A DNA stretch of 64,000 nt from Leucosporidium creatinivorum (GCA_001600635.1 BCKL01000009.1:737045-801044); one strand, 5' to 3'; counted from the first letter of the stretch, positions 48,701 through 59,421 are shown. Numbers and translations: made by a program. The notes: generated by a model not told the origin, from the sequence alone.

Positions 48701-50463
48701 GAGCCAGCTGTACTGCCATCAGCGATTTTACACCGACCAGCACCTCTGCTCGTCTGCATCTCGTTGCCCTTGCGCCGCGCCGACACTCTTCAGCCTTGCT
48801 CGGCCAAGGGGTGTGACGCCGCGAGGTGGGCAAGTGTGAAGACGAGCTCCCAGAGAGCTGCTGCGGGACTTTCTCGGCTCTCCTGCTGCCCTCTTGCTCC
48901 TCGAGCTCAGCTCGGGCGGCGGAGGATTGTGAGCGGCGTTGAGAGGCTCGAGACCACACTCGCTTGCGCCGGCAGTCAACGGGCTCTGCGCATCAGTACT
49001 CGCGGCCGTAGCGCTGTAGCGAGCGAGTGCTGCTCTATAGCCTTGTTGGGCGGTCAACAAGGAATGGTCGACCTGCGATCGGCCTCGCTCGGTCTTCTCT
49101 CGCGCGTTCGCTTCGCAGGCTCAGAGGACTTGCGAGGGGTCGTGATGCGTAGAGCTTTGGGAGGTCCATCTATGCGAGCGCCGAGCTGGCTCGACTTCCA
49201 TGTGCGCCAGCAACTCTCGGCTCGGTCGAGCTGGAAGTGTACGGCGCTGTGGACGTCGAGATCTGTCCGCGCAGACAGGTGTGGACTCGGCGATGGGCTC
49301 TTTGATACTCGGCCTCCCTCTTACCCGCTGGCCCTCTTTTCGACGTTGTGCTGTTCGATCCAGGCTGAAAGGCTCGAATGGACGGCGCTATCACGCTCAA
49401 TCGCGAGCTGCAACCTTCGCCTGATGTCTCCTGAACCCGTCGCTGACTCCCTACCCTTCACCCTCAGTTCGCCAAGTTCGACGCCGCCCACTTTGGCCAC
49501 TGCCCTCGCGTCTACTGCACCCAGCAGAAGCTCCTCCCCTGCGGCCGTTCGGACCTGCCCGGAGTCGACACGGTCAAGCTCTACTGCCCCAACTGCGTCG
49601 ACATGTACGTTCCCCCGAGTAGCAGGTTTCAAGGAGTCGACGGTGAGCTCTCTCCCCTACTTGCGGCGAGCTCTCGCTGACCCCGAACGTCATTAGGCGC
49701 CTTCTTCGGCACGACCTTCCCTCACCTCCTCTTCCAAACCTATCCCGTCGCCTTCTCCCTCCCTCCTCCTGCTCCCGCTCCTGCACCCGCCGCCAAGGAC
49801 GCGCGCGAACCGACCAACCCTCTCACCTCGCTCAGCAAGGTCTACGTCCCTCGGATCTACGGTTTCAGGGTTTCGGAGAGGGCGAGGAGTGGTCCTAGGA
49901 TGCAGTGGTTGAGGATGAGGGTGAGTCGGCTCGGCTTGAGCTCTTAAGAGTAGGAAAGCTGACCCTTCTCGCTGGAACAGCCCCGAGTCGAAGGCGAGCT
50001 GGACTGGGCCGATGCGGACGAGCTGCACCACTCGGACGACGAGGAGAACGCTGGAGGCGAGCGAGTGACGGGCGCGTTCGATTCTGGACCCGAGGAGGAG
50101 GAGGATGACGAGGAGGACGTTAGCGAGGAGGAGGAGGGTGGGGAGAAGAAGGCCGCTGAGGATGCCCCCGACGCGATGAAGGAGGCAGCTGGAGTCGAGT
50201 CGATGTCGATCAAGAAGGAGCACCCCGCCGACCGACCAGTCAAGGGACTTCCTCGGTCCTCGCCCGCCAAGTCGACGCCTACTACCTCCGCCAGTCCAGC
50301 AACAGCGACCTTCGACGCTGCTACTGTCAAGCGCGAGATTGAGGCGGCCAAGGCGAGGGCGGCGGAGTTGGTCAAGGGATTGTCGAGGCCGGAAGCTGCT
50401 GTCGTCGCTTCCAAGGGGGAGGGCAAGGGGTTGGTCAACGCTGTCAAGAGCGTCGTGGCTTGA
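45752..50463 (+). CDS. CKB1: Casein kinase 2 regulatory (beta) subunit
   Basis: Dimerising regulatory subunit of protein kinase CK2. Seven exons (45752-45920, 46250-46347, 46418-46511, 46774-46886, 49468-49642, 49697-49920, 49981-50463) join in phase to 451 aa. Diagnostic stretches: WITWFCSLPGHEYFCEVAED, FIEDDFNLTGLSGLVPFYKE, SAELLYGLIHQRFIITRQGL, then HFGHCPRVYCTQQKLLPCGR and VKLYCPNCVDMY, giving the four zinc-binding cysteines (CPRVYC and CPNC), and FFGTTFPHLLFQTYP, YVPRIYGFRVSERA, GPRMQWLRMR. The N-terminus is acidic; the C-terminal 160 residues are an acidic then Lys/Ala-rich extension beyond the usual end. Intron 4 is 2,581 nt, far longer than any other here, and carries degenerate repeats (listed separately). 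Intron 1 holds a (TC)10 run. Confidence 0.93.
46051..46070 (+). repeat. (TC)10 microsatellite
   Basis: Ten uninterrupted TC units inside intron 1 of CKB1. Likely length-variable between strains. Confidence 0.95.
46887..49467 (+). repeat. 2.58-kb CKB1 intron with degenerate ~125-bp repeats
   Basis: The intron runs from GTGAGTAG after the Met of GLQQM to ...CCCTCAG before FAKFDAAHFGHCPR, with a GCTGAC branch motif 18-25 nt before the acceptor. Inside, a core like TTCTCGGCTC followed by a purine-rich stretch and often CTGA[CT]G recurs near 47,249, 47,323, 47,457, 47,583, 47,723, 47,843, 47,967, 48,069 and 48,199, mostly 120-140 bp apart. The copies are heavily diverged. Long open frames in it (for example 47,766-48,278 and 48,659-49,400) are GC-driven and show no domain. 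The first part (46,910-47,000) is G-rich with GGGAGGGCTGG repeats. No transposon coding region or terminal repeats seen. Confidence 0.6.
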
Positions 50464-51033
50464 GGTGGAGCGAGGAGGGTCCTCTTTTGTATCAGGTCGA
50501 GTAGGGAGTGTTCATGGTGGTTCTGCTACGTTTGGTCTCCTTTTTCCTGGCGACTTCACATCGAGAGCAGAGCGGCCGGCGAGCAGCGAGTCGGCGCCGA
50601 GGTCCTTCGCGGGCTCGATTGAGCTCGAGCTTCGAGTCCTACAGAATGGTGGAAGCCTGAAGAGTGACGAAGGGTCTGTGAGCATTACACTACACAGCCT
50701 ACATGCTCGGGCATTTGCTGCGCGGCTCACGAGCGCGCTACAGGGCTCGGCGCTCACTGACTCGGCGATTTCCATCGCTCTTCGAACATGCCTTCTTCAG
50801 ATCTGCAACGCAACAGAAGCTCCAAGTAACACTTCGCGGCTCCTTACAGCTGGCGCAGAACACCAATGATTGAGACGATCGTATGGAATGCTGGGGCGCC
50901 GGCGACGGGAGAGGCGGAGAAGGGATTCCAGGCGCTGCGCCGGGCGACGAGATCGCAAGTATTGCGCGCTGTTGCGAGTTCTTTCCTTCTGCACCTTTAC
51001 TTGCTCCTGCTCCCTCGTCGCCCGCCTCGAGAG
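50464..51033. other. Intergenic, 570 bp
   Basis: 3' flank of CKB1 and promoter of the secreted protein gene. No gene, RNA or repeat recognised. Confidence 0.4.
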
Positions 51034-53799
51034 ATGTCCCCTCGACCGACCTTTCCGCCGAGGCAGCTTCGCACTCTCCCCCTTGCCCTGCTCTCCCTCC
51101 TCCTTGTCGCGACTTGTTCAACAGCGACTTCAGCCAGCAAGCTCGGGGAGGATGGAGATATCTCAGATCCGCTACAACAAGCCCTCGCTCCCGTCGTAGG
51201 GGCTGCAGGACCGCAGCGTCTGGCGTCGAGTTCACCGTCGCCAAACAACGCGAGCGAAAGGCGCAAGAAGGCCAAGAGGGGGACGCCGAGAACGCTGCCG
51301 AGTACGGTGCAGAGCTCTACAATAGCCACGAGCTCTAATGCAAGCTCGAGTACCACGCCAACAGGTGAGCCTTGACGAGCGCGAAGAAGGGAGGATAGCG
51401 AGCTAATCTTCGCGCCGAGCAGTCGCGCAAGTGGTCGCAACAACAGCAGCTACACGCAGTGAGTGACTTGATTTTGTGCTCGGAGCTTCCACTGCTGACC
51501 TGTCGCCCTACAGCGCCGAGGACGGTCCCGAGTGAGCTTCGGCGCCTGAGTCGCGCCTTGCTTCGACTGACGCTTTCTCTCATCAGCTACGATCTCGAAA
51601 ACGAGCACAACGACTACAAGATCTAGCACGACTACGAGTAAGCCCGAGCGGAACTTGCTTAGTGTCCAATAAGTGACCGACTTGCCGCTCGCAGCAACTT
51701 CGCCGAGCTCCTCGTCCTCGTCGAGCAGCAGCCTCGGCAGTACCACGCCAGGCTACACCCTCGTATCCACAACACAGGAGTATACGCTCGTCCCGACGAC
51801 GACCACCCCAGTAGCTACCACGAGTGAGGAGATTGGCATCTGTCCTCACCGAGCTGCCTCGCTGACCTTCCCTCTTCAGCTTCCTCAACAACTGAGTCGA
51901 CGACTAGTACCTCGGTCGCTTCCACCACTACTTCTGCTGCTGCCACCTGCGTACCAACACCGACAGGCTTCACCGACACAGCTTCCAGCTTCCTCACCCT
52001 CTGCACGACTCAATACTGCGACGCTACACCCGTCTCGGCTGTCCACTGGTCGGGCTACGACGGCGTAGTCACTCGAGCAGAGATCGAGACGACCCTCGGA
52101 GTGATTGGCAAGACGCAGCCCGTGCTGTCCAACGGGCTCGGGAACATCCTGGCGAATGGAGCGTTCGGTCAGGCTATTGTGAGCGCGGGGCAGATCTACG
52201 AGGTGACGGGAGATCGGCGGGCACTGGATCTGGCGTTACAGATGGCCGACAAGTGAGTCTTGCGTCCCCTCTTATGAGCCTCGAAGTGGAGAGCTGACCT
52301 CGGCGTTCCACTCTCCAGCATCCTCGCGATCCGCAATGACCCAGTCAACGGCACGATACTCTGGACCGGCAAGCGCGATCCAGTCTGGCCTACAAAGCCC
52401 CTCTACCCCTCCAACACCAGCGTCCTTGTCTATGCCGGCTGCGAGCAAGGATTGATCGCCTCGAATATGTGAGCTCGGCGATGTGCTGTATGCTGAGCTG
52501 AGCTGACGTGCTCGACTCGGCAGGGTGCTTCCCGCGATCTATATCCTCAAGTCGCCGTGTCTTTGGAATCTGGTGAGTTGCGTTGGGGGGGGGGGTCGAA
52601 CTGGCGGCGCCGAGTTGACAATCGTTCTCGCCTCGCAGATCCCGAGCAAAGTCGCTGGATGGTCAGGGCCCACCGTCTTCTCCGAAACAGCAACCTACAA
52701 GGAGCGAGCACTCGCCCTCGTCGCCGCCGGAGATCTGTGAGTCCCGTTCGTCTTCGCCGAATCAAACACCGAATGGCTTGCTGAGTCGTAGTCGGCCGTC
52801 TCGCAGGGTCTATTCCAACTACTTCTTCCCTCTCTTCTTTGACTCGACGGCAAACATCATCCAGCCTAACGATTCGCGATGGAGTCTGGTCGGCGACGAC
52901 GGCAGCTCCAACCTCCCTGGTCTTCCGATGGCATGGAACCGCCGAGCCATGATCTTGGAAGGGCTGCATACCCTTGCTATCGCTCACGAGACCACCGCAG
53001 CTTTCGATTCGACCCTCTCCTCAGCCTACGACTCCTTCATCGCCGTGAACATGAAGGCCTTCCTCGCCGACATGACGCCCACCTACGCCGACAACGGTCT
53101 GCCTACGTACGATTGGGACTACACGATTGTGAGTATTTTAACCTTGACAAGCCCAGCCTGCGGCTAACTATTCCCATGCAGAACAAGAACAACACCGAGG
53201 AAGTCAAAGGTCAGCACGGCTTCTTCGACATCCTCGCCTGTTGGCATGCGTGGCAACGGAACCCCGCACTCTTCGGTACCACGGAGACCGTCATGCAGCG
53301 ACTCGCCAACACGATGATGTACGTCGTTCTGGAGAAGCAAGGTCAGTTCTCTTTCGCCGAGTTTGCTCGCCCTCGCGCGCAGCTGACCCGCATTCACCTA
53401 CAGGTCTTTTCTACGCCTTCATTGATGGTACATCGACCGTCGCTGATCCCTCAGTGACCTTCTTGTGGGGAGGTGAGCCGCTTTTCGCTCTCGCTGCTCA
53501 TCGCCGAGGCTGACTCGTGGCCTTACCCTCGCAGAATGGGCCTATTATGGTACGTCGACAGCCTACCAGGGCGCTCTCACGCCCAACTTAACAGCTTTGC
53601 CTCTCTTACTGACCCTCTTCTCCCTGCAGGCAAGTGGATCGTCTCGTGGTATCGGCAGGTCGCCATCGCCAACAAGGCGAACCTCACGAAGGGACTTTGG
53701 GTCTCTACACCGCTGATCTGGGCCAAGAACAACTTCAACACGGGCGGATGGGCTGGTCTCTTCACCAGAGGTGACGGCTACATCCCTGGGACTGAGTAG
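51034..53799 (+). CDS. Secreted Ser/Thr-rich protein, possible (alpha/alpha)6 glycosidase-type fold
   Basis: N-terminal MSPRPTFPPRQLRTLPLALL SLLLVATCSTATSA is a signal peptide or anchor. A long Ser/Thr-rich linker follows, spread over several tiny exons (VAQVVATTAATR, PRTVP, TISKTSTTTRSSTTT), probably O-mannosylated. The C-terminal 470 residues look globular: NGLGNILANGAFGQAIVSAG, YEVTGDRRALDLALQMADN, VYAGCEQGLIASNM, LEGLHTLAIAHETTAAFDS, TYDWDYTI, GQHGFFDILACWHAWQRNP, WGEWAYYGKWIVSWYRQVAI. Alternating helices with aromatic/Gly motifs (GCEQG, GLP..WNRRAMILEGL, HGFFDILACWHAW) recall six-hairpin toroid glycosidases or lyases, but I cannot name a family. About 14 exons; the small linker exons are the least certain. 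Likely a cell-wall or secreted enzyme. Confidence 0.68.
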
Positions 53800-54527
53800 A
53801 GGATTGTTAGACGAGGCGGGAGGGGATGGCAGGGCGAGCTGACAGAGGTGTAGCATCGTGGTCAGTAGTACAATAGATAACTCATGTGTCATATCCAAGC
53901 CGAGATGATCTGCGAGCCCTGTGACTCACGATATACATCGCGAGCTCTGAGGAGAATCTCGGCGATGGCTCGGCTCGAGCTGGTCTGGCGAAAATGCAGC
54001 TTCTGCGCGCTGCGAGGGGAGGAACAATCGTATAGAAATGTATGGCTTATTGGCTGTCCCCGCTGGCGCTCCCGCAATTCAACCCTGCGGTGTTATAAGA
54101 CGCCGCCGAGGAGCAGAGAAAGTCGAGAGCGAAGCCAGCTCTCTTCTTCTTCTTCTTCGTTGGTGCTGCTCTGCTTCTTCGGTGGTTTCGCTCTGATTTT
54201 CATCTTACATACTGCTCTATACCTCCAACACACGTCGCCACCCTTGCTCCTCAACTTCCCCCCTTCCTCCCCATTCCCCTTCGCCGCTCCCCATCCGCTC
54301 CGCATCCCCCCGTCCATCCTCCGCCTTCGCTCTTGCTCGTCGCCGAAACCAAACTTGCGGGAAGCAACAACCTGGCTCGCTTCAATGTTGAACACCTCGG
54401 CAATGGAGCCACACGGGCGGCCGGGGCGCCGAAGTTGCCTTGGCAGGGAGGCACCATCGTTTTGTTCGCGAAAAGCAGAGATGCGACTGGCTTGACTCCG
54501 TACACTCACCTCGACGCATTCACAGAG
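53800..54527. other. Intergenic, 730 bp
   Basis: 3' flank of the secreted protein and upstream region of the MFS carrier. The segment 54,130-54,200 is rich in TTCTTC runs. Frames upstream of 54,528 lack an in-frame ATG. Confidence 0.4.
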
Positions 54528-57065
54528 ATGAGCACCGACCACACCAAGCCCGCCTACGCAGCAGATAAAGACCTGGAGCAAAGCAGTTACAGCGAGGCAT
54601 CGCAAGTTCAGCATGCGCCCGCGTTTGGGCCTCCTCAGCCTCTCACTCCTGAGCAGCGTGCTCTAGAGGCAAAGCTGGCTCGCAAGGTGAGTTGGGAGCA
54701 TCGAGTAGATTGAATACCTTGGGCGGTGCTTCGAGGATGGCAGCAGGGAGCCGGAGAGCTGACCCTTTCGGCGCTTTCCCCTTTCTCGCCGAGCAGATTG
54801 ATTTCCGCGTTGTTCCTATCATCTTCATCCTGTATCTGTAAGTGCTTGCACTTCTCTGATGTACTTCCATGGCTAATCTTTCTGTACACTCCCAGCTTCT
54901 GCTTCATCGACGTGCGCCACTCCTTGCTCGATCGCTCATCTCCGCCATCTCCATCTCGACTGACCTCGGTCTTCTTCGGCTCTACAGCGCGCAAACATCG
55001 GAAACGCCCGTCTTGCTGGTGAGTGAAGCTTGTTACTGAGGAGATTCGACGCTGAGCAGGCCGAGGACTTCAATCGCCGAGAAATTGAAAGCTAACGTCA
55101 AAATGCTCCCTCACAGGCCTCGAGAAAGACCTTGGCCTCAAGGGAAACGATTACAACACTCTTCTTTCCGTCTTCTGTATGCTATCGACCTCACTACTCG
55201 AAGCATCGACTTTTGAGAGCTCGAAAGCACTTCGCTGACCTGTTCGGCTCTCGCAGATGTCAGCTACATCGCCTTTGAGATTCCCTCCAACCTCCTCCTC
55301 AAGATTGTTGGACCAGGTCGCTACATCCCCATGATGGTCATCGTATTCGGAGGTCTCTCCATCGCTACAGGCTTCGTCAAGTCGCTCGGCTCGGCTTGCG
55401 CCGTTCGCTTCCTTCTCGGTGCGGCCGAGTCAGCCATGCTTCCCGGATGCTCCTACTTCCTCTCGCGCTGGTACCGCAAGTCGGAGCTGGTCTTCCGCCT
55501 CTCCCTCTTCCTCGTTGCTTCGCCCCTCGCCGGAGGTGAGTTCGGCACTCGGTCGACGAAAGTCGAGCATTGCTGATCTTTCCCTCGACAGCTTTCGGTG
55601 GACTGCTCGCCAGTGGAATTCTGAAGATCGACAACATTGGCTCTGCTACTAGGTGGCAGCTGATCTTCATCATCGAAGGGTGAGTTCTCCGAGTCGTCGC
55701 CGAGCGCGAGGTGCTCTCTCGCTCGATTCGTCGGCTGACTCACTCTCCATCCACCAGCATTATCACCGTCGGACTCGGAGTCATCGCTTTCTTCATCCTC
55801 ACCGACCGCCCTGCCGTTGCGAGCTGGCTGACTGAGGAGGAGAAGGGTGAGTCTTCGCCGAAGCGTTCGAGCCCACTTAGCTCCTCATTGCTGACCCATC
55901 CCTCCTCCACAACCCTCAAAATTGCATTGATAACACGCTAGCTCTCGCCGAGTACCGTATTCGCAGCGAGAACACTAGTGGAGCCGCCGTCGAGGGATTT
56001 AACCGCCGAGGCGTCATGCAGGGCATCTTCCACCCTTCCACCCTGGTCTTGGCTTTCATCTTCCTCCTCAACAAGTGAGTAGTCGCTGTCATCTCCTTCG
56101 TACCCCTGTGCTGACTCTCTTGCGTCTGCAGCATCACTGTCCAAGGGGTAAGTTCTCGGCGATGGTTTCTGCGGCCGTTCCGAAGCCTGACACTTACCTA
56201 GCGCCTCTCTCTCCTCTCTCACCTCTCTCACCTCTCTCACCTCTCTCACCTCATCCATCTCTACCTATACATTTAAACTCAAGATTGCTGTGTTCCTTCC
56301 TACCATCGTTCGTACTTTGTTCCCCGGAAGCAGTACAATTCGTCAGCAACTACTGTCAGTGGGGCCGAACGTCTGCGGAGGCGCTGCCGTCCTCATCACT
56401 GCGTTTTGTGGATGGAAGTTCGACAGGCGAGGTGCTCCTCTGATGGCAGGCGCCGTCCTGGTCGTGATCGGTAAGTGAAGCTTCGCCGAGCAGAGCTCAG
56501 TCGAGCTTGCTGGGCTTGACGAGCACGCTGGGCTCAGCTGACATTATATACAGAACGCTGATTTTCCTCTGCATTACAGGTTACAGCATCTTTGTGGGCT
56601 CCAACAACCTCAACGCCAAGTTCGGCGCCACTTTTTTGATCACTAGCGGATGCTTCAGCTTTGGCGCTATTGTGGCATCCTGGGCGGCTGCCAACGTTGC
56701 CAGTGATACGTCTCGTGCCGCCGCGATTGCCACCGTTGCCATGGGAGGCAATATCGGCGGTTTGATCGGTGAGCTTCCTCTCGAACTTCGCTCCGAAGTC
56801 CGATTCGCTGACCGCCTCCTTCGACTTGCCTACAGCCACCTGGTCCTTCATCAGCACCGACGCGCCTCGCTATATGATCGGCAACTCCCTCAATTTGGCC
56901 ACCGGCGCCACTACCTTCGTGGTCCTCGGCGCCTTCCTCCTCTACCTCCGGCGCGAGAACCAGGGGAGGGACGCCGGCAAGAAGGACCATCTCATCGAGG
57001 GAATGTCACAAGAAGAGCAGGAGCAGATGGGCACCGACCACCCCTCGTTCCGATACAAGTACTAG
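54528..57065 (+). CDS. MFS permease, anion:cation symporter family, second member
   Basis: Carrier of the same ACS family as the one at 11,859 but clearly divergent. Start MSTDHTKPAYAADKDLEQSS is the first in-frame ATG. RKIDFRVVPIIFILYLFCFI DRANIGNARLAGLEKDLGL is the family's first helix with the DRxNIGNAR motif (also in Tna1, Vht1, Dal5). AVRFLLGAAESAMLPGCSYF LSRWYRKSELVFR is the signature after helix 4. Later helices: GIAVFLPTIVRTLFPGSS, GYSIFVGSNNLNAKFGATFL, AVAMGGNIGGLIATWSF-like segment at exon joins; C-terminus GTDHPSFRYKY with the FRY ending. About eleven exons, about 485 aa. Substrate cannot be told; nicotinate- or biotin-type acids are possible. One intron contains four exact copies of a 9-bp unit. 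Confidence 0.86.
56213..56248 (+). repeat. 9-bp tandem repeat, four exact copies
   Basis: CCTCTCTCA repeated four times inside an intron of the second MFS gene, forming a long pyrimidine tract before the acceptor. Likely polymorphic. Confidence 0.95.
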
Positions 57066-57169
57066 GGCAGCGGGTTGGGCTCGCGACTCGGCGACGTTTT
57101 AGATGGGCGGGGAGGGATCCGGGATTGGGCTAGATTATAGCATATGATACAATATATATCTATGAAAGT

Positions 57170-57339
57170 GCTTACGCAATACTTTTCAACGAGCATAAGC
57201 TGGCGAGAGGATTCGACGACATAGCGAACGAGTCGAGTTCGGAGAGCGCTGGCGACGAAGGAGGCTTCGTCACCTGCGGGCAGCGAGACGGTCAGCGTCA
57301 GACGCCAGGAAGGCCCGAGCAGAATAGCTCCGCTCACTG
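57170..57339 (-). pseudogene. Possible orphan last exon cut at duplication border
   Basis: On the minus strand a donor-like GTGAGCGG lies right at the border of the duplicated block (about 57,336), followed by a GCTGAC branch and a CGCAG acceptor, then an open frame DEASFVASALRTRLVRYVVE, SSRQLMLVEKYC. This has the look of an intron plus terminal exon whose upstream part was removed or replaced by the duplicated block. I recognise no family, and the stretch may instead be 3' flank of the MFS gene. Weak call. Confidence 0.28.
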
Positions 57340-57352
57340 AAAGAAGAGGGAG

Positions 57353-57790
57353 ATGCTCAACGAGGAGGACCCCGAAGCCGCCGCCATCGCCGCCGAGACG
57401 ACCTCGACCCCTCCTCCCTCCCGCGGCGTCGACAACCTCCTCCCACCTCTCAAACCCTCCCTCTTCATCGGCGACCTCCGTTTCGCTCTCCTCGAAAAGA
57501 AGCTCTCACTGTTCAGCGTACCTTCCGAGTTCGCCGGCGAAGGAGTGCTCGTCTGTGGCCCCGCTCCTCCCGAGTCGTTCGGCTTCAGCTCGGCTTCGGC
57601 CAACAAGGTCGATCCGAGGAGGGGAGCCAAAGCTGTTGCAGAGGCGGTTAGTGAGGAGGCGTTGGAGGTTGCTGGTGGGAGGGTTGCGAAGAAGACGGGG
57701 AGGGGCAAGTTGGTCATCGAGGGTAGTCCGGGCGAGACGTACTTTGTCGTGAGGAGGGCGGTGTATAACTTGCATGCCGCGGCTGGTTGA
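57353..57790 (+). pseudogene. CFT2 C-terminal fragment, 145-codon open frame
   Basis: Duplicate of the last part of the last CFT2 exon. One extra base relative to copy 1 near 57,356 puts an ATG at 57,353 in frame with the old reading frame, so the fragment reads MLNEEDPEAAAIAAE through to GETYFVVRRAVYNLHAAAG and TGA without a stop. One codon is missing (a Val in GGRVAVKK). In the first 66 codons I count about eleven silent and about six replacing codon differences from CFT2. The fragment lacks the lactamase and beta-CASP parts, so it cannot replace Cft2. Whether it is expressed is unknown; it could make a free C-terminal domain or be silent. Confidence 0.7.
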
Positions 57791-57983
57791 GCGAGGCGGA
57801 AGATGCAAGACATATGCAGTGCTGAAACCCGGAGATGGCGAGTGCGGTGCAGATTGAGAGAAGAGGAGCGACGACCAGCGGAGCGCGCTTGTTCGGCGCA
57901 GCGCCGGCGTTAGGCCACACGCCATTTTCTCGCTTCTCGCTCTTTGCTTGCTTCGCCTCTCTCACGCCTGCTCGTCATACACT

Positions 57984-58986
57984 ATGCCTACCGCCACCGA
58001 GATGCAGGCTCTGCTCGTGGAGCGGTACCAGAACCAGACTGTTTCAAACTACGTCGCCGAGATCAGTGACCCGCCCGGTAAGAAGGAAGCCACGAGGATG
58101 CTCAAGGTCCTTTCCTCCTTCGTCCAGCTCTACCGCCCTCCCAAACCCTTCTTTACGACAGTAAACGGGTCGCAAGGTCTTTGGGATGTGCTCTCGACTC
58201 GGATGGAGCGCGCGCTCGCCTCGCTTCAGGCTGAGCAAGATGCGCACCTCTCTGGCCTCACGATATAAGGCGCGGAGAGGCTCCGTAGACATGTATACGG
58301 ACCATATCACAACAAACGACCTCTGACCGAGGTGAGTGGTAAAACACAGACTCTGGGAGCACTCCAGCTCAGCTCATCAACCGCCCGCTTCGCCGAGCAG
58401 CTATTGAGAGAGGGCCCCGACCGCTATGTTGAGGACAGCGGTAAGTCCGCTCCTGGACAGTACCAGCGCACAGAATACTCACCGCCCTGTTGAACAGACG
58501 CAACGGTGCATCAAAAGGTGTCCCTCGCGTGCAAGGAGATGGTGGCGCTCGTCGCCTCGGTCGGGCAAATCGACTATGTATTACCCATTCTTTGGATCGG
58601 AAACCGAGATTGGTTGCAACTGAATCGCTGGCAGAAGATTAATGTGAGCTCTGGACGGCCACGTCGGTCCGAAGACGGAGGGCTTGCTCAGCGCCGAAGT
58701 CTCGGCTGACACCCCCTGCGCTCTTCTCCATGACTTCGACAGGTCGCTGTGGTGGCTAAAACCTCTCACGATGTATATTTACGCTCGACTCGACAGCTGG
58801 TTCGCTCGCTAACCCAGGTTCCACAACGTGCAGAAAGCCGAAGCGCTTGCTCGCCACCTTGAGTTTGAAACGAGACTAGCGGCAATCATGGGGAGCATGG
58901 GACATCAACATGTACCCTCACTCTCGCCTAGGCAAGAACGCCGGAGCGGGGTATCGCAGGCCGAGCTTCGGGCGAGATGGGCGTGA
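57984..58986 (+). pseudogene. Unknown paralogous family, copy B (nonsense-broken duplicate of A)
   Basis: Same length and exon plan as member A at a constant offset of 30,098, with identical splice sites. Codon 95 is TAA at 58,266-58,268 where A has CAA (TIQGAERL), ending the product after HLSGLTI. Other changes are few: a Glu to Gln in YQNQT, an Asp to Ala in exon 2, several in the intron after exon 1, and one base before the exon-3 acceptor. With the stop, only 94 residues would be made, without the W-rich and C-terminal motifs. Probably a recent pseudogene, or a strain-specific allele. Confidence 0.85.
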
Positions 58987-59244
58987 CAGCTTCGGGCGAG
59001 GTCAGCGTGAGCAGGGTAGGAGGATAGAAGGGAGTGCAAGGAAGGGATATGCGCACGAGCCCATCATTTGTGGGTGACTTGCTCCGACTGCGTTAGATAG
59101 CAAGGAACGCTGGCGGGTAGGGAGAGCAGGAACGCTGGCGGGCAGGGAGAGCGTGAGAGCCCCGCGACGAGCGCCGAGCGTCTGCTTCACGACACAGCAA
59201 TGTCGACCAATACGACCTCGGAATAGGTGACGATGCGTTCTTGA

Positions 59245-59319
59245 TTATACTACGCCACTCTGGGGCAGCTGAGCGACCTTAGCATCACTGTAGCCGTCCT
59301 CACGGAGCACCTCGACGGT
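59245..59319 (-). pseudogene. CoA-transferase C-terminal fragment
   Basis: Copy of the last 24 codons of the gene at 29,122. It reads VEVLREDGYSDAKVAQLPQS and ends in TAA at 59,245-59,247; still open but with several replacements. Similarity stops at about 59,319, so no functional gene. Confidence 0.8.
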
Positions 59320-59421
59320 CTTGCTTCACCTTGCGCTGTCGCCGAGCTCTTTCGCGCCCTGGGCTGTCGAGCAACAGCAGACGACGGTGCGGGAAGGTGA
59401 TGATAGTGCAAACTCTAGACA

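Larger units (their letters stand above)
57339..59319. repeat. Segmental duplication, copy 2 (partner at 27,238-29,197)
   Basis: Second copy, same orientation. Order: CFT2 3' fragment, family copy B, CoA-transferase 3' fragment. It is inserted between the second MFS gene and the cysteinyl-tRNA synthetase gene. Near its right end a 25-bp unit (starting AGGAACGCTGGCGGG) is repeated in tandem around 59,103-59,152, which copy 1 lacks. No terminal inverted repeats or target-site duplication could be seen. Confidence 0.95.

Noticed and set aside
48659-49696. Long open frame inside the big CKB1 intron running into exon 5
   Set aside because: Different frame from CKB1 in the exon and low-complexity content; the splice junction and conserved CK2-beta residues fix the true frame.
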